This document shows positions 25,277 through 36,204 of a DNA stretch of 64,000 nucleotides, piece after piece. The DNA comes from Camellia lanceoleosa (taxonomy: Eukaryota; Streptophyta; Magnoliopsida; Ericales; Theaceae). The translations under genes and the position numbers were made by a program. Location: positions 126,733,752 to 126,797,751 of the forward strand of contig CM045762.1 of the NCBI GenBank assembly GCA_025200525.1, given 5' to 3'. Positions within the stretch are counted from its first letter, which is position 1; the number at the start of each line of letters is the position of its first letter. Below the pieces are notes generated by a model. That model saw only the letters and a list, made by a program, of their open reading frames with translations, ran no database searches and had not been told where the DNA came from.

Positions 25277-26601
25277 ATGTCCAGTAGAGGCCGAGGCCCA
25301 GGCCGAAGGGGCCGTAGAAGGGGATTTAACGCTTACCATGTACAGAATCCATATCATACAGAATTTCTAGGGTTTCAAACTGCCCTTAACAGTAAAAAAG
25401 GGGAATCCAGCCAAATAGCTAAAGATGTCCTCCTTACTCCTACAGAACCATACATACAGAATATAGTAATTGAGGAAACAGTCCTCTATATTAACACAGA
25501 AGATGAACAATGGATGTCCAATCCATAGGAAATCAAAAGGAGGTAGCTTACCACCCAACAATTTCCACCTCATTTTGATCAATACAGATACATTTATGAA
25601 CAGATGCTAATTGACACTGCTTCGATTGAGTTCAAACATACTCCAGATGATCGCAATCGAACTGCTAGTCCCATCAATTTCAGTAAAGCTACTATCCAGA
25701 AAATTATGCCTATGCCTGCTTGGGGTATGCATCCCCATATTACCAGAACTTTGGATATCCGTGATAAGGAATCTCGTTATAGTTATTGGGATTATATTGA
25801 TGCCTTTACTTGTGCATTTTATTACCAGAATCCTCCACGGAGTCATTCTTGGTTCCTCCGTATTGTTCCTGATGTTCTCAAAAATGATCTACCCAATTGG
25901 ATTCTCGTTTGGTGGGATAAATTCGGGCTCCAGTTAGAAGTTTTTCCAGAATCGATTAGGCTGGGATTTAGTGAATGGAAAATTGCTTACAGCCGTCTTC
26001 CAGTATACAAAGACATTTCAATGCCTAAATCAGTAGTTCATTTTGTTATTCGCTTTGTAATTCCATGGATATGGAAATGGGATTTCCAATGTGATTACCA
26101 GAATAAAGTTCCATGACTTAAAAGAGTATTCTTTGTGAAATGGTGGACAAAGGGGCTTGATACCACTAAACAACTGCAGGAAATGTTACAAAAAATTCAT
26201 GCTCACACCAAAGCATGCTGGGAGGCTGTTCCCAAATTACTCCCAGCAACTCTAACCATTAAAAATCCTTTTGTTCAAATTCAGGCTGAATTAAGGCAAA
26301 GGTATCCAGTTTTATCAGAATAGGAATTACTAGTCAAAGTGTGGACTATATGAAGGAACAATTTCTTCAATCCCTCTCCAGTGATGACACCAGTATGAAG
26401 TCTGTTTCCAATAGTCAAGGGCCTAACCATGAGAAAGACGCAGACTAGGAGGAAAATTAGTTCGCGGTTCTTGCCGAAGAATCTCAAGACCCTGCCGACA
26501 ATGAGCCTAATCTTGGTGACTTTTGGGACTCTCTGACTAGTCTCATTGTAGAAAAAATTGATAAGGAAAAGGACAGGAAAGGAAAAGGAAAGGCTGAATA
26601 A
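25277..26601 (+). pseudogene. pararetrovirus copy 1: ORF2, unknown function
   Basis: The first ATG gives MSSRGRGPGRRGRRRG, an Arg/Gly-rich start. A central part rich in aromatic residues follows (YSYWDYIDAF, WFLRI, WIWKWDFQ, FFVKWWTKG), and the tail is acidic and Lys-rich, ending before TAA at 26599. The length is about 440 codons. In-frame stops at 25526, about 25544, 26114 and about 26321, plus a 1-nt deletion near 26335, break it. I do not recognise a domain. The basic RG-rich N-terminus suggests nucleic-acid binding, and the W-rich core suggests a folded structural protein; both are inference. Confidence 0.7.
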
Positions 26602-26871
26602 CCTTGTCCTCCACTAGAATGACTTTTCAGCAACATCGACACAACACGACCAAAACAGAATAATTACTTTTGCCAAAAGTAAATGCCTTGTCAGCCATCC
26701 AGCATAAATCATACAGCTATCCATAGAGCTGTCCACTACAGGACAATGAAGATACGGTGCTGAGTCATTATCAGATCAGCCGAGGATAAGGACGATCGAC
26801 TCCACCCACCACCGACACGCCACCTGTCCTCAACCTTACCTTATCTTATCTTTGATTTGTCTATATAAAGG

Positions 26872-26997
26872 ATAGCCTCACCCTTGTTGAGGACAAGCTT
26901 TGCATATTTTTCAGTTTTAAAATTATCAATGTGCTCTATCTCGCTCTCTCTCCCTAGCCGGTACACTCTCTGTAAGCCTTCTCCGTTACTTAATAAA
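26872..26997 (+). promoter_or_regulatory. pararetrovirus copy 1 promoter (TATA) and poly(A) signal
   Basis: TATATAA lies at 26872-26878 in a GC-poor context after gatttgtc. A CT-rich stretch follows, then AATAAA at 26992-26997. A TATA box about 120 bp upstream of the poly(A) signal is the usual terminal-redundancy design of caulimovirid pregenomic RNA. The stretch is conserved in copy 2 (37794-37929). No gene lies between ORF2 and this site. Confidence 0.75.
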
Positions 26998-27047
26998 AAG
27001 TCTGCAGGTTGATTGTAAGTATTTCTTTACTTTTAATGTTTTAATGT

Positions 27048-27263
27048 ATGCCTGTAAATACTCCTGTTGAATTAAATGCTTTATTAGAATATGATAAGCA
27101 ACGTCATAATTATTGGCTGACTGTTGATAATCGTCATTTATAGACTGTAAGAGTAATACATCTGCAGAATTTTAGTATTTTGATACAACGAACAGAAAAG
27201 CAGATCCAGGAGCAGATCTTCTTGTTGGCAGCGGCCGTCCAGCCACCACCTCCTCTACAGTAA
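27048..27263 (+). pseudogene. pararetrovirus copy 1: short leader ORF with in-frame stop
   Basis: This is a 72-codon frame starting MPVNTPVELNALLEYDKQR and ending in AAVQPPPPLQ, with a TAG at 27141-27143. It lies between the poly(A) signal and the primer site, i.e. in the pregenomic RNA leader. The same frame, length and TAG position occur in copy 2 at 37980-38195. The protein is unassigned. The segment after the TAG (QNFSILIQRTEKQIQEQI) could form a helix. Confidence 0.5.
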
Positions 27264-27487
27264 AATTATGAGAACATATATGGCATAATTTGAATTTAAT
27301 ACAACGATAATATGAACAGTAATATTCCTTGGTATGTGCTAGGTGAGGGTAGAACAGTGTTAGGTTGAGAGGGGCATCACCCGAGTGGCATAAAGGTAGA
27401 CCGGTTTAGCAGTGTTTGCGGTTAGGTCGTATCCTTGTAAATCGGTGACAGACGTGCTTAGCTTTACCCTATGTCAAGCACCTCAAT

Positions 27488-27556
27488 TAGTATCAGAGCC
27501 ATTCTTGGTTCCTCCGCATTGTTCCCGATGTTCTCAAAAATGATCTACCCAATTGA
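27488..27556 (+). other. pararetrovirus primer site joined to a displaced ORF2 piece
   Basis: TAGTATCAGAGCCA (27488-27501) is the tRNA-Met primer site with one change. It runs directly into about 57 bp that match the interior of ORF2 (about 25844-25900; attcttggttcctccg onward). In an intact viral circle ORF1 would follow. The same join exists at 38420-38489. Confidence 0.8.
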
Positions 27557-27617
27557 ATTATGTATAGCATTTAAAAAAAAAAAAATCCAATTGGATTCAA
27601 CCTAGATATTCTTTGTG

Positions 27618-27624
27618 TATAAAT
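27618..27624 (+). promoter_or_regulatory. TATA box of the S-protein-homologue gene
   Basis: TATAAAT lies 65 bp before the start codon at 27689. The same motif lies before the second copy at 38547-38553. Confidence 0.55.
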
Positions 27625-27688
27625 GAGTTAATGAATGCAACAATAAGGAACATAAACAACATAATTTTTACATTCCAAGAGATACAAT

Positions 27689-28120
27689 ATGAAGAAGTCA
27701 TTCATTCCCTTGGCCATCTTAACATTTCACTTGTTTTGCTCAACCACCATGGGTGATCTTTTTCATGATTTTTTCCCATCATATGTAGTTCATATCATCA
27801 ACAACCTTCCAACCAACTCCACACCTTTGCAAGTTCGTTGCCAATCCAAAGACAATGATCTCGAAATGCAGACACTTGGAAATGGTCAAGATTTCAATTG
27901 GAAATTCGCAATCAACTTTACAAGGACCACTCTCTTCTTCAACCATTTTTCTTGGGATACCAAAGACATAAGTTTTGATGTTTTCGATAGCCAACTAGAC
28001 TCTTATTGCTACAGTCCTTCTACACAAGGTAATTACTGCTACTGGAGTGCCAGGGTTGATGGATTTTATATCAGCAATGGTGCGACGACATTTACAAAAA
28101 TCAATAATTGGACTCCTTGA
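27689..28120 (+). CDS. S-protein homologue (plant self-incompatibility S1 family), secreted
   Basis: This is an intact single-exon ORF of 143 residues. It opens with a signal peptide of about 22 residues (MKKSFIPLAILTFHLFCSTT). The mature part has the family order: VHIINNLP, then LQVRCQSKDNDLEMQ, FNWKFAINF, FF.HFSW..K...FDVFDS, and the C-terminal YCYWSARVDGFYISN. Four Cys in the mature part fit the two disulphides known in this family. Members are small secreted proteins. The Papaver PrsS protein is the female self-incompatibility determinant, and most homologues elsewhere have no established role. Start choice is supported by the signal peptide and an upstream TATA box. It sits between pararetroviral leader sequence and an LTR. 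The damaged copy at 38618-39050 is its tandem duplicate. Confidence 0.9.
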   Translation: MKKSFIPLAILTFHLFCSTTMGDLFHDFFPSYVVHIINNLPTNSTPLQVRCQSKDNDLEMQTLGNGQDFNWKFAINFTRTTLFFNHFSWDTKDISFDVFDSQLDSYCYSPSTQGNYCYWSARVDGFYISNGATTFTKINNWTP

Positions 28121-28376
28121 TTGTTTTGTCTATTTATGATATAAGAGCTTATGCATAAACCATCATTTTTTGTTTGGCTTATTAATAATTTAAATGCAAA
28201 ATAATATATCAATCTACTATCTATTTATCTATTATCTACTACTATTTTAAAAAGCATAACAAGCCTTGTGTTTTTTGAAATTAAAGTGGTATTCTAGCTT
28301 TTTGTAAAAAATTACAATGATCACATTCTAGTTATTAGGTTGTAAAAGACTTGCAAAAATATCAGTGGATGCCAAT
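28121..28376. other. 3' flank of the S-protein-homologue gene
   Basis: This is AT-rich host sequence with no ORF. It is shared with 39051-39306, so it is part of the duplicated block. No canonical AATAAA was found close to the stop; attaataattt-type signals may serve. Confidence 0.55.
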
Positions 28377-30562
28377 TGTCATGCCCTCAAAATTCTTAAC
28401 AAAGGATGATTAAGATTAACATCATTATCATTGATCAATCTTACAAACCAGCATTCTTTGAGCATAATTAGAATTATGGATCCTCATTATTCGTAAAACC
28501 CATTCCTTTAGTGCTCAATAAACTTCCACATTTGTATTTCATAACATATTAGGAAATTACAAAAGGTCCACATGCGAATATATATTCAACTTCCTCTAAG
28601 GTATGAAGTTGTTGCATGTGAGACATATAACGCAAAAGAAATTAAAGTGTATAAAAATACCCTATAGGCTACAAGTTCCAAGGCTTAGGCCCGATTATAA
28701 ACAAATAGTTATTGAACCCATTCAAGTATAGCCATTGGCTTGTCAAAAGAAACAAATAACTATACAAATGAGCGTTGTGCTCTATAACATCCAATGCGCG
28801 TTCACTTAGGCAGAATCACACATCCTTTCCTATAACAAATCCACTATGGGTGAGCATTAAACCAGTAGAGAAATCTTTACAAAGTATATACATTTTACAC
28901 AATTTTATACAATAAGTACAATGCCATGTTATTCTCAAAATAAACAGTTTTCCCATTTTGTAAATCTTATGCTCAATGCTCATTTAAAAATGTAATCAAA
29001 ACAAAGACTCTAATATCAATCAAGGGGTGGTAAATATTGCTCAGGTAATCACCAGATTAGTGTCTATAAGTAGGTCCCTCGAGGCTCTACGAAATCTAAC
29101 TTTACCGATTCTTAACAAGAAGGCACGTGATATCTGTCTCATGCGTGTTTTTTTGTCTTCACCTTGAACACTCAGGCCAACCTAATTGTCAAACTACACT
29201 CCGTATCTAGACTTACCAAACGTATTTACTCCAAAACAAGTCAAAACAAAATTCATTTTACAAACAACTTCTCTTTTCAATGAGTAACTTCTAATGCCAA
29301 TTATAAAACAAAGATAATGAAAGTGACATCAAACGATAATGCAATATATATATATATATATAGATATATCAATATGTTGTGAACGTTCCAATTTTCTAAA
29401 CAATTCATCATTTCATTCACACAATTTTTTTTTTCCATTTTGATCAATTTCTCAAATCTCTACTCAATATATATATCGTATATATTCCAGGAGATAAATA
29501 ACATCAACACATCACAAGTATCTCCCTTCTCGATGATCAAGTAATTCCCAACATTAATCATCATTTCCAAGCATTATCCTTTCAAGACAATTTTTAACAA
29601 TCAACCATACACGATTTTTAAATATCAATTTCTCTTCCTCATGGAATTTCAACAATAAGGATAATTATATCAAATTTCTCATCATTTCTCAACAATGTTG
29701 TTCTTCTAAACATGTATTTTCACACAACTTATTCCTTTCCAGATTTCCAAAAGTCTAGGATTTTCACAAAAACTAGGATTTCTCATTTTTGAAAAGATTT
29801 TTCTCAAATGACACTTACAACCGCAAACATGACCCATAACCTCAAGAGTTTATGGAAAATTTTAGAGAAACACACATTTGAAGTCACACAAAGCTCAATG
29901 AACAAAGCCTTAACCCCACGCATATGAAATTAACCTTGAAATAGCCATATAATTGCAAAAATGTATATATAACTCAAAGAAATCCCAACCTCAAGCTATG
30001 GAGGAAGAAGGTGAGAAAATCTCTAAAAAAATTTACTGTCGGAAGTTGATCACCACCACACAAGATGTAGGCCTTGATGAGCTCTCCAAGATTGATGAGA
30101 AACTAGGGCCAAATCTCCAATGGATTTGGAGAAATCAAGAAATTAATGGTGGTTGTTGGGTGTTTTTAGAGAGATGGATGAGACAAAGAGATGTGAAATA
30201 TTTACATAGGGGGAGAGAGAGAGAGAGAGAGAGAGAGATGTAAGTTGTAATGTTGAAAAAGTGGGGAAAGACTCAATAAATGATCTAAAAAGACAAGAAA
30301 AATATGTGTGGGACGCACTTTCTCGCATGTGTGGGCCCCTTGGCTGAACGTGTAGTCCTTCCTTCCCGCACGTGCGGTGTCCCACAACCGCACATGTGGT
30401 TTCTCCAAGTTAGAAACTTGCCCAAAACTTTCCTTATCAGGCACATGAGGCTATCACCCTTGCACATGTGGCCCAAACCCAATTTCAAAACTGGACTTCT
30501 GAAATGATCCGTACGTATGGGCCCTCTTGGCTGTACGAGCGAAATGCTACCTAGGCAAAATT
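28377..30562 (-). repeat. chromovirus LTR copy, truncated at the virus junction
   Basis: The stretch begins TGTCATGCCC with the same left flank (gccaat) as the LTR at 39307, and follows that LTR to cctaggcaaaatt. It stops there because viral sequence begins. The missing part corresponds to 41463-41677. It is therefore a piece of the duplicated block rather than an independent insertion. AT (29346-29362) and GA (about 30211-30238) microsatellites lie inside. Frames such as 29953-30243 are not genes. Confidence 0.8.
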
Positions 30563-30588
30563 AAAATTGATAGGACTGGTAGTTTAAT

Positions 30589-30602
30589 TGGTATCAGAGC
30601 CA
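30589..30602 (+). other. pararetrovirus copy 2: left primer binding site
   Basis: TGGTATCAGAGCCA is the exact complement of the plant initiator tRNA-Met 3' end. It starts minus-strand DNA synthesis on the pregenomic RNA and marks the conventional genome start in Caulimoviridae. Confidence 0.9.
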
Positions 30603-30673
30603 AGTTTATTATTGCTTATATTATAATTATATTCTAGTTAAATTATACATATATGGTCCCAATACATCCATAT

Positions 30674-31779
30674 GAGTACTGCACCTACAGAGGATACAAT
30701 TACTACTGTAGCTAATACAGTAGCTTCTACATCAAAAGCAGCACAGATAGTTGTCTACTAGGATGTTAGGGAAGCCTTAGATAAGCGGACTATCCCTAAA
30801 GTCAAACCAGACACTATCTACAAGATAGGGACTTTTGACTTTACCAGTAGAAAAAATAATTAAAACTTTTGAGCATGCTACTCCCATACAAAATGATGAT
30901 GAGATCATGTATCTTCTTCAGATACTGGATTTATATCTACTTTTACAGAAGTATAAATATGTCCATGTAGGACTTGTACAGATAGCATTTAAGCCTTTTA
31001 CCCTACTTGGGCAAAACACCAGTATCCAATATACCCTCCAGGATGGAAGATGTCTTGATTGGAAAGCATCTATAATGGGAGTCATAGAAACCAGTCTCTC
31101 CCATGGTCCAGTATATTTTAACATATATCAAAACCTAAGAATAGCACTTATTGATCCTAATTTATCAAAAGTCTTAGAGCTTAGGATTCTTTCTCATGGA
31201 TATAAGTATCTTTTAGGATCACCACCTTTTACAGTTATCTCCCAGATTCATTTAAAGGTTTTAACCAGTTTAAATCCTTATATCAAGAAGCAGAGTGAAT
31301 TAGGACACACAATCCTTATTGATTCTAATCTTTTCAGTTGTTAGGTTGCTGTTCCAAGAATGATACCTTGGCAAAATATAACCTTTCCAGATAAGTGGCA
31401 TATACGTAATGTTGTTCCTATCAGACCCATTGTCAGACAATCTGTCGACGATGTCATAGAGACACAATGAGGAAATATATACCTCACTTTCAACAAGCCA
31501 AATAGGCCATTGTCCAGAAGCATGTCTAGTACCACTTTTAGAACTGCTCCATCTTATAGTGTAGATCTACCTGAGTCTTCAAGACAGTCAACTTCAGAAC
31601 CTCTAGAATCAGTGTTACAAGGAATGTCTTCCCTACCTCCTAGTGGCACTAATCCTGACAATACTACATACCCCGTAGTACAGGGAGTTCAATTTTTAGA
31701 AAATCAGATACCACATGGTGTTTATGAATCCATATGGCCTTATAGCCCTACAACTAGCGATATAAATTTTGAAGTTTAA
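30674..31779 (+). pseudogene. pararetrovirus copy 2 ORF1: movement-protein domain
   Basis: The ATG at 30674 opens MSTAPTEDT. A TAG interrupts at about 30750 and the frame changes near 30835. The next frame shows the 30K-superfamily signature (YVHVGLVQIAFKPFTLLG, then the DGR..DWK region, SLSHGPVYFN and HGYKYLLGS). A stop at 31342 and another at about 31468 follow. The frame from 31510 gives a Ser/Pro-rich linker to 31779. Such proteins move virus between plant cells through plasmodesmata. This copy is broken. Confidence 0.82.
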
Positions 31780-33892
31780 TAGATTTTACACCAGGAAGTG
31801 AAAATCGCAAAATCCTGAACCAGGACTTTTACCAGGATAAATACCAGGAGTTTAGGACATGGTGTTTTAAGAATCATGGTCCTACCCAACTTCTCCAGCT
31901 TAAACAACAGTATTACGCTCACTTAGAGCATCACTAGATACTCCAATCCTTTCCATTATGGTATATGAAAAATGTTAAGCAAACAGAAAACCAACTTAAT
32001 GTGCTCAAAAACACACAGAGAACATGGGTGACTACTGATGGCCAAAATATTTTATCCGTTCATCCTCTTCCACAATCATTAGAACTCAAACCTATTGATA
32101 CCACATCCAGTAAACCTTTAGTCATTACGGCTTTTGTCGAAACTCAAGAAAGGCTTGCTCAGAGGAAATCTATACTTTTTAAAGATATAATACCTCTGAT
32201 AAAACAGAATAATTATACTAATTTTTATTGCCAAATAGTGGGGAAGCAATTAACAAGAATTGAAGAAACTATTGTGCAAATTAAAGATAGTTATACCATC
32301 CAACCAAAATCTGAATCTTTAATTCCAGTTACTATCAAACCTCAACTTGAGGTGACAAAGTTTAAACTTAAGTCACCTAAAAAGAATACAGAATTTATGG
32401 AAACTCTAGCTCAAAGAATTAAAAATCTTAGTATAGGGGAATCCTCTCAAATTAATATGATGTCCAGACAAACAATACAGGAAAAAGCAGAAGAACCTCA
32501 GAATCTTACTCTTTCTCAAATTACAGAAATCAAAAATAATTTCCAAGAAACTCCAATTTCCATAAACAAAATACATTTTGGAAATACAAGTAAGACAGCC
32601 CCTAATAGGTACTACTATTCCAAACCTACTCCTATGGATATCCTCTACGAAGAGGATTTCCTTCAGACCCAGAGTGCTTATCAAGGAAAAACCATCTACG
32701 AATGGAATTTATATGATCTTTTTGAATACCAGATATTTGAACTGTTGCTTCAAATGATTATGTATTCAACAGTTTGTAAACAGAATGATAACAATGACCA
32801 CGAAATTGCTAGATTTTTGGTCTACGGCTTTACAGGCATTCTTAAAGGATGGTGGGATAATATTATCACCGAAACCCAACAAAATGAGATTTTAAGTTCA
32901 TATAAACGCATTACTGAACCCTTAACAGGAAATGTTCGAACAAAACAAAATGCTGTTTATACTCTTCTTAATACCATATTACACCATTTTGTTGGTGCCT
33001 CCACTGATGGTATTGAAGATAGGAGTAGAGAACTTTCACAGAATCTTAGATGCCCTTCTTTATCCCATTTTAGGTGGTATAAAGATGTTTTCATCATGAG
33101 GGTTGTGCGTCGTTTCGACGCTAACAGTGAACATTGAAAAGCCAAATTTATTGATGGTCTTCTTACCCATTTTGCTGAAAGGAACAAAAAGAAATTACGG
33201 GATCGCCATAATAGAATGTCTATTCCTTATACAGAATATACCTATGGCCAACTTATCAGACTTGTCACTGAGGAAGCTTTGACCTTGTGTAATGACCTAA
33301 AATTGCAACATCAAATGAAAAAACAGAGTAAACGTGAATTAGGCGAATTTGTGAGCAATTTGCCTATGACACCAAAATTCAATATCCCTCTAGAAACAGA
33401 AAACATAAATTTGGAAAATCTCCAAAACATTATTCCAAAAAATTCCGTAAGCAAAAGATACCAAAACAGCATTACCAGCAACCTCAGCTTCCTAAACCTA
33501 GGAAGCAAAACTCTTACAGAAAGCAAAAAAATAAGTCCACAATTAAATTTTATAAGTGTGGACAAACAGGTCGTTATGCCAATCGTTGTAAAACCAAAAT
33601 ACAACAAAAATTGAATGAAATGGCTTTAGATGACCATATTAAGAAACAGATTCTCCAGATGCTTTCTGAAGAAGATTCCAATAATAGTTCAAGTTCAGAT
33701 GATGGACTTGCAGAACTATATTCACCATCTGCCTCTAAAACAGAGTTAGATTCCCCTCTAGAAATTTGTTCCTGTAAGCAGAATACTATAAATCAAATTT
33801 CAGACGCTAACTATTGGAAAACAATAGTTAAAATGAATGGACTTGATATAGGTGGACCTAGTATCAATGTTCTCACATATGCTAAATAGAAT
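31780..33892 (+). pseudogene. pararetrovirus copy 2 ORF1: coat-protein region with zinc-knuckle remnant
   Basis: After a disrupted stretch at 31780-31964, a 390-codon frame runs from 31965 to a stop at 33137. It contains the capsid-like segment IYEWNLYDLFEYQIFELL, GWWDN and later FRWYKDVF. The next frame (33216-33614) continues it, with FIDGL before it in the gap. Around 33549-33590 a zinc knuckle is visible in another frame as KCGQTGRYANRC; the first Cys and the His are replaced. The segment 33611-33889 is acidic and Ser-rich and ends in a stop. Coat proteins of this family carry a CCHC knuckle after a basic stretch. Confidence 0.78.
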
Positions 33893-34770
33893 ATGTTAAA
33901 TATTGTTGATCAAATCCCTGATCCAGAGATAAAATTAATATTTCTCGAAATGTGTTATCAACAGCATGAAAAGGAAGTCAATGGTCTTCCCTCTAAACAT
34001 TACAGTATGAAAGAAGTTTACAATCGATTACAACATACTTCTGAGGAAAAACCCATCACAATCTAGGATCTTAAAATGGAAGTTAATGCCTTAAAAATAG
34101 AAATAAAACATCTCCAAACAGCCAACGTAGCAATTACGGCTGATATTAAGAAAATTATTACTCAGCTAAACCAGCAAAAAGGCTCAACCAAAGATAAAGG
34201 TATGGCTGAAGAAGAATCCAGTAGTAAATCAGGACATGAATATTTATTGCTTATGAATCAGGTTACTTTCCAGAAATGGTATATCAAAATCACTTTTATT
34301 ATAAAACTAGATTTTATACTTAAAGATGTTGTCGCTCTCGTAGACAGTGGTGCTGATATGAACTGCATCCAGAAGAGATTAATTCCTACAAAATATTTTC
34401 AGAAAAAAACCCAATCACTAACCAGTGCTAGTTGTAATTCTATGTACATTAGATACAAACTTCCAGAAGTTCTTATCTGCAAACTAGGCATTTGTCTTCC
34501 AACTTCATTTGTCCTTATCCAAAATATGTCCCAAGCAATTATCTTAGGGACACCATTCCTGTGTTTATTAATGCCAATCACCAAAATTGTTTCCATTGGC
34601 ATTCATACAACCATCAAAGATCAACCAATTATTTTTGAGTTTATTACAGAACCTTATACCAAAGAGTTAGATAAAAATAGAGATCTAGTTAATTTCAAGG
34701 AAAAACAGATTAATTTCCTTCAAACCGAAATTCAATTTCTAACTACAGAACAGAGATTACAACCATCTTC
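33893..34770 (+). pseudogene. pararetrovirus copy 2 ORF1: coiled-coil linker and aspartic protease
   Basis: A frame with a stop near 34063 leads into an open stretch from 34076. Residues 1-40 are heptad-like (ALKIEIKHLQTANVAITADI), suggesting a coiled coil. The protease active site DSG is at 34343-34351 in the context VALVDSGADMNC, and an ILGTPFL segment follows near 34550. The protease would mature the ORF1 polyprotein. This is one of the better preserved parts of the copy. Confidence 0.82.
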
Positions 34771-36204
34771 TTTACAAAACAAAATTAAAATAATTGAAAA
34801 AGAATTTCATACAGAAATCTGTAATGATGTTCCAAATGCTTTTTGGGAACGCAAGAAACACATAGTTTCTCTTCCTTATGAACCAGGATTTGATGAACGA
34901 CAAATTCTCGCTAGATCGCAGCCCAGTCAAATGAAAAAAAGAGTATTTAGAATTGTGTAAAACAAAAATAAATACTCTCTTACAGAAAAATCTTATCCGG
35001 CCAAGTTATTCGCCTTGGAGTTGTATAGCCTTTTATGTTAACAAAAATGTAGAAATTGAAAGAAGTGTGTCAAGATTGGTCATCAACTACAAACCTCCTA
35101 ATGATGCGTCGAAATGGATCCGGTATCCTATCTCGAATAAAAAGGATCTTTTAGATAAATTACAAGATTCAATCATCTTTTCAAAATTTCATTTAAAATT
35201 GGGATATTGGCAGATTCAAATTACTGGGCAAGACAGGTATAAAACTGCTTATACAGTACCTTTTGGACATTTTGAATGGAATGCCATGCCATTTGGTTTA
35301 AAAAATGCTCCATTTGAATTCCAACATATTATGAATGATATATTTACTCCTTATACAGAATTTGCAATTTCTTATATTGATGATGTTCTTATTTTTTTCA
35401 TCATCCATTGACCAGCATATTAAAAATCTTAATATTTTTAAGCATGTTATAATCATAAATGGTTTGGTGATATCTGCACCAAAAATGAAACTTTTTCAAA
35501 CTACAGTTCGATTTTTGGGTCATAATATTCATAATGGTACCATAATTCCGATCGATAGAAGCATGGAGTGTGCATCTAAATTTCTTGATGAAATTAAAGA
35601 TAAAACTCAATTACAGAGATTTCTTGGTAGTCTTAATTACATTAGTGACAACTATCACCAATTGGCACAAGATGCTGCAATCATTTATACTAGACTCTGG
35701 AAAAATCCTCCACCATGGACTCCAGAACATACTAAAGCAGTTCAGAAATTAAAGCTTAAAGCAAAGACACTTCCTTGTCTTGCTTTACCTAATCCAGAAT
35801 GGAAAAGATTGTAGAGACTAATGCCTCTAATCAAGGATATGGAGGTATTCTAAAACAGTTCAATCCTAACAGCAAAAATGAACTTTTAAGGTTTACTTCT
35901 GGCAGTTGGAAGCACACAACTTTAAATTATCTAACTATTAAACAGGAATGTTTAGCTATTGTAAAATGTGTTTCTAAATTTCACGATGATTTATTAAATC
36001 AATATTTTTTAATTCGTGTTGATTGTTTTTTAGCAAAACAAATCTTTAAAAAAACATGTTCAAAATCTTGCTTAAAAACAAATATTTACTTCTTGGCAAA
36101 GTTTACTTTCAGCATTTGATTTTGATATTGAATATATCAAAGGTGAATAGAATTCTTTACCGGATTTTCTAACCTGTGAATATTTGCAGGGTCCACATGT
36201 CTAG
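34771..36204 (+). pseudogene. pararetrovirus copy 2 ORF1: RT and RNase H
   Basis: The RT begins in the frame ending at 34960 and continues in another from 34953. Motif A reads SKFHLKLGYWQ, with His where the catalytic Asp belongs. MPFGLKNAP is followed by YIDD, which is intact (about 35376-35387). A frameshift at a T-run right after YIDD is shared with copy 1. The thumb (FLGHNIHNG) and RNase H follow. RNase H has ETNASN in place of the Asp-containing box, and a further frameshift near 36050. ORF1 ends with TAG at 36202-36204. Confidence 0.88.

Larger units (their letters stand above)
24421..27556 (+). mobile_element. endogenous pararetrovirus copy 1 (right part, interrupted by Tat1)
   Basis: This stretch matches 35346-38489 at an offset of about 10.9 kb. 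It begins inside the RT domain at the Tat1 junction and runs through RNase H, ORF2, promoter, leader and primer site, ending in a displaced ORF2 fragment. The left part of this copy must lie beyond the left end of Tat1, outside the window. The gene order and the tRNA-Met primer site place it in the Caulimoviridae. An endogenous genus such as a florendovirus relative is possible but unproven. Confidence 0.85.

Noticed and set aside
29953..30243. Small plus-strand protein gene with a tail of Arg-Glu repeats
   Set aside because: It lies inside an LTR, the tail is a GA microsatellite, and the frame is not kept in the sister LTRs.
30674..36204. A functional viral polyprotein gene
   Set aside because: There are several stops and frameshifts in movement, coat, RT and RNase H parts, and catalytic residues are changed. 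It is a fossil.
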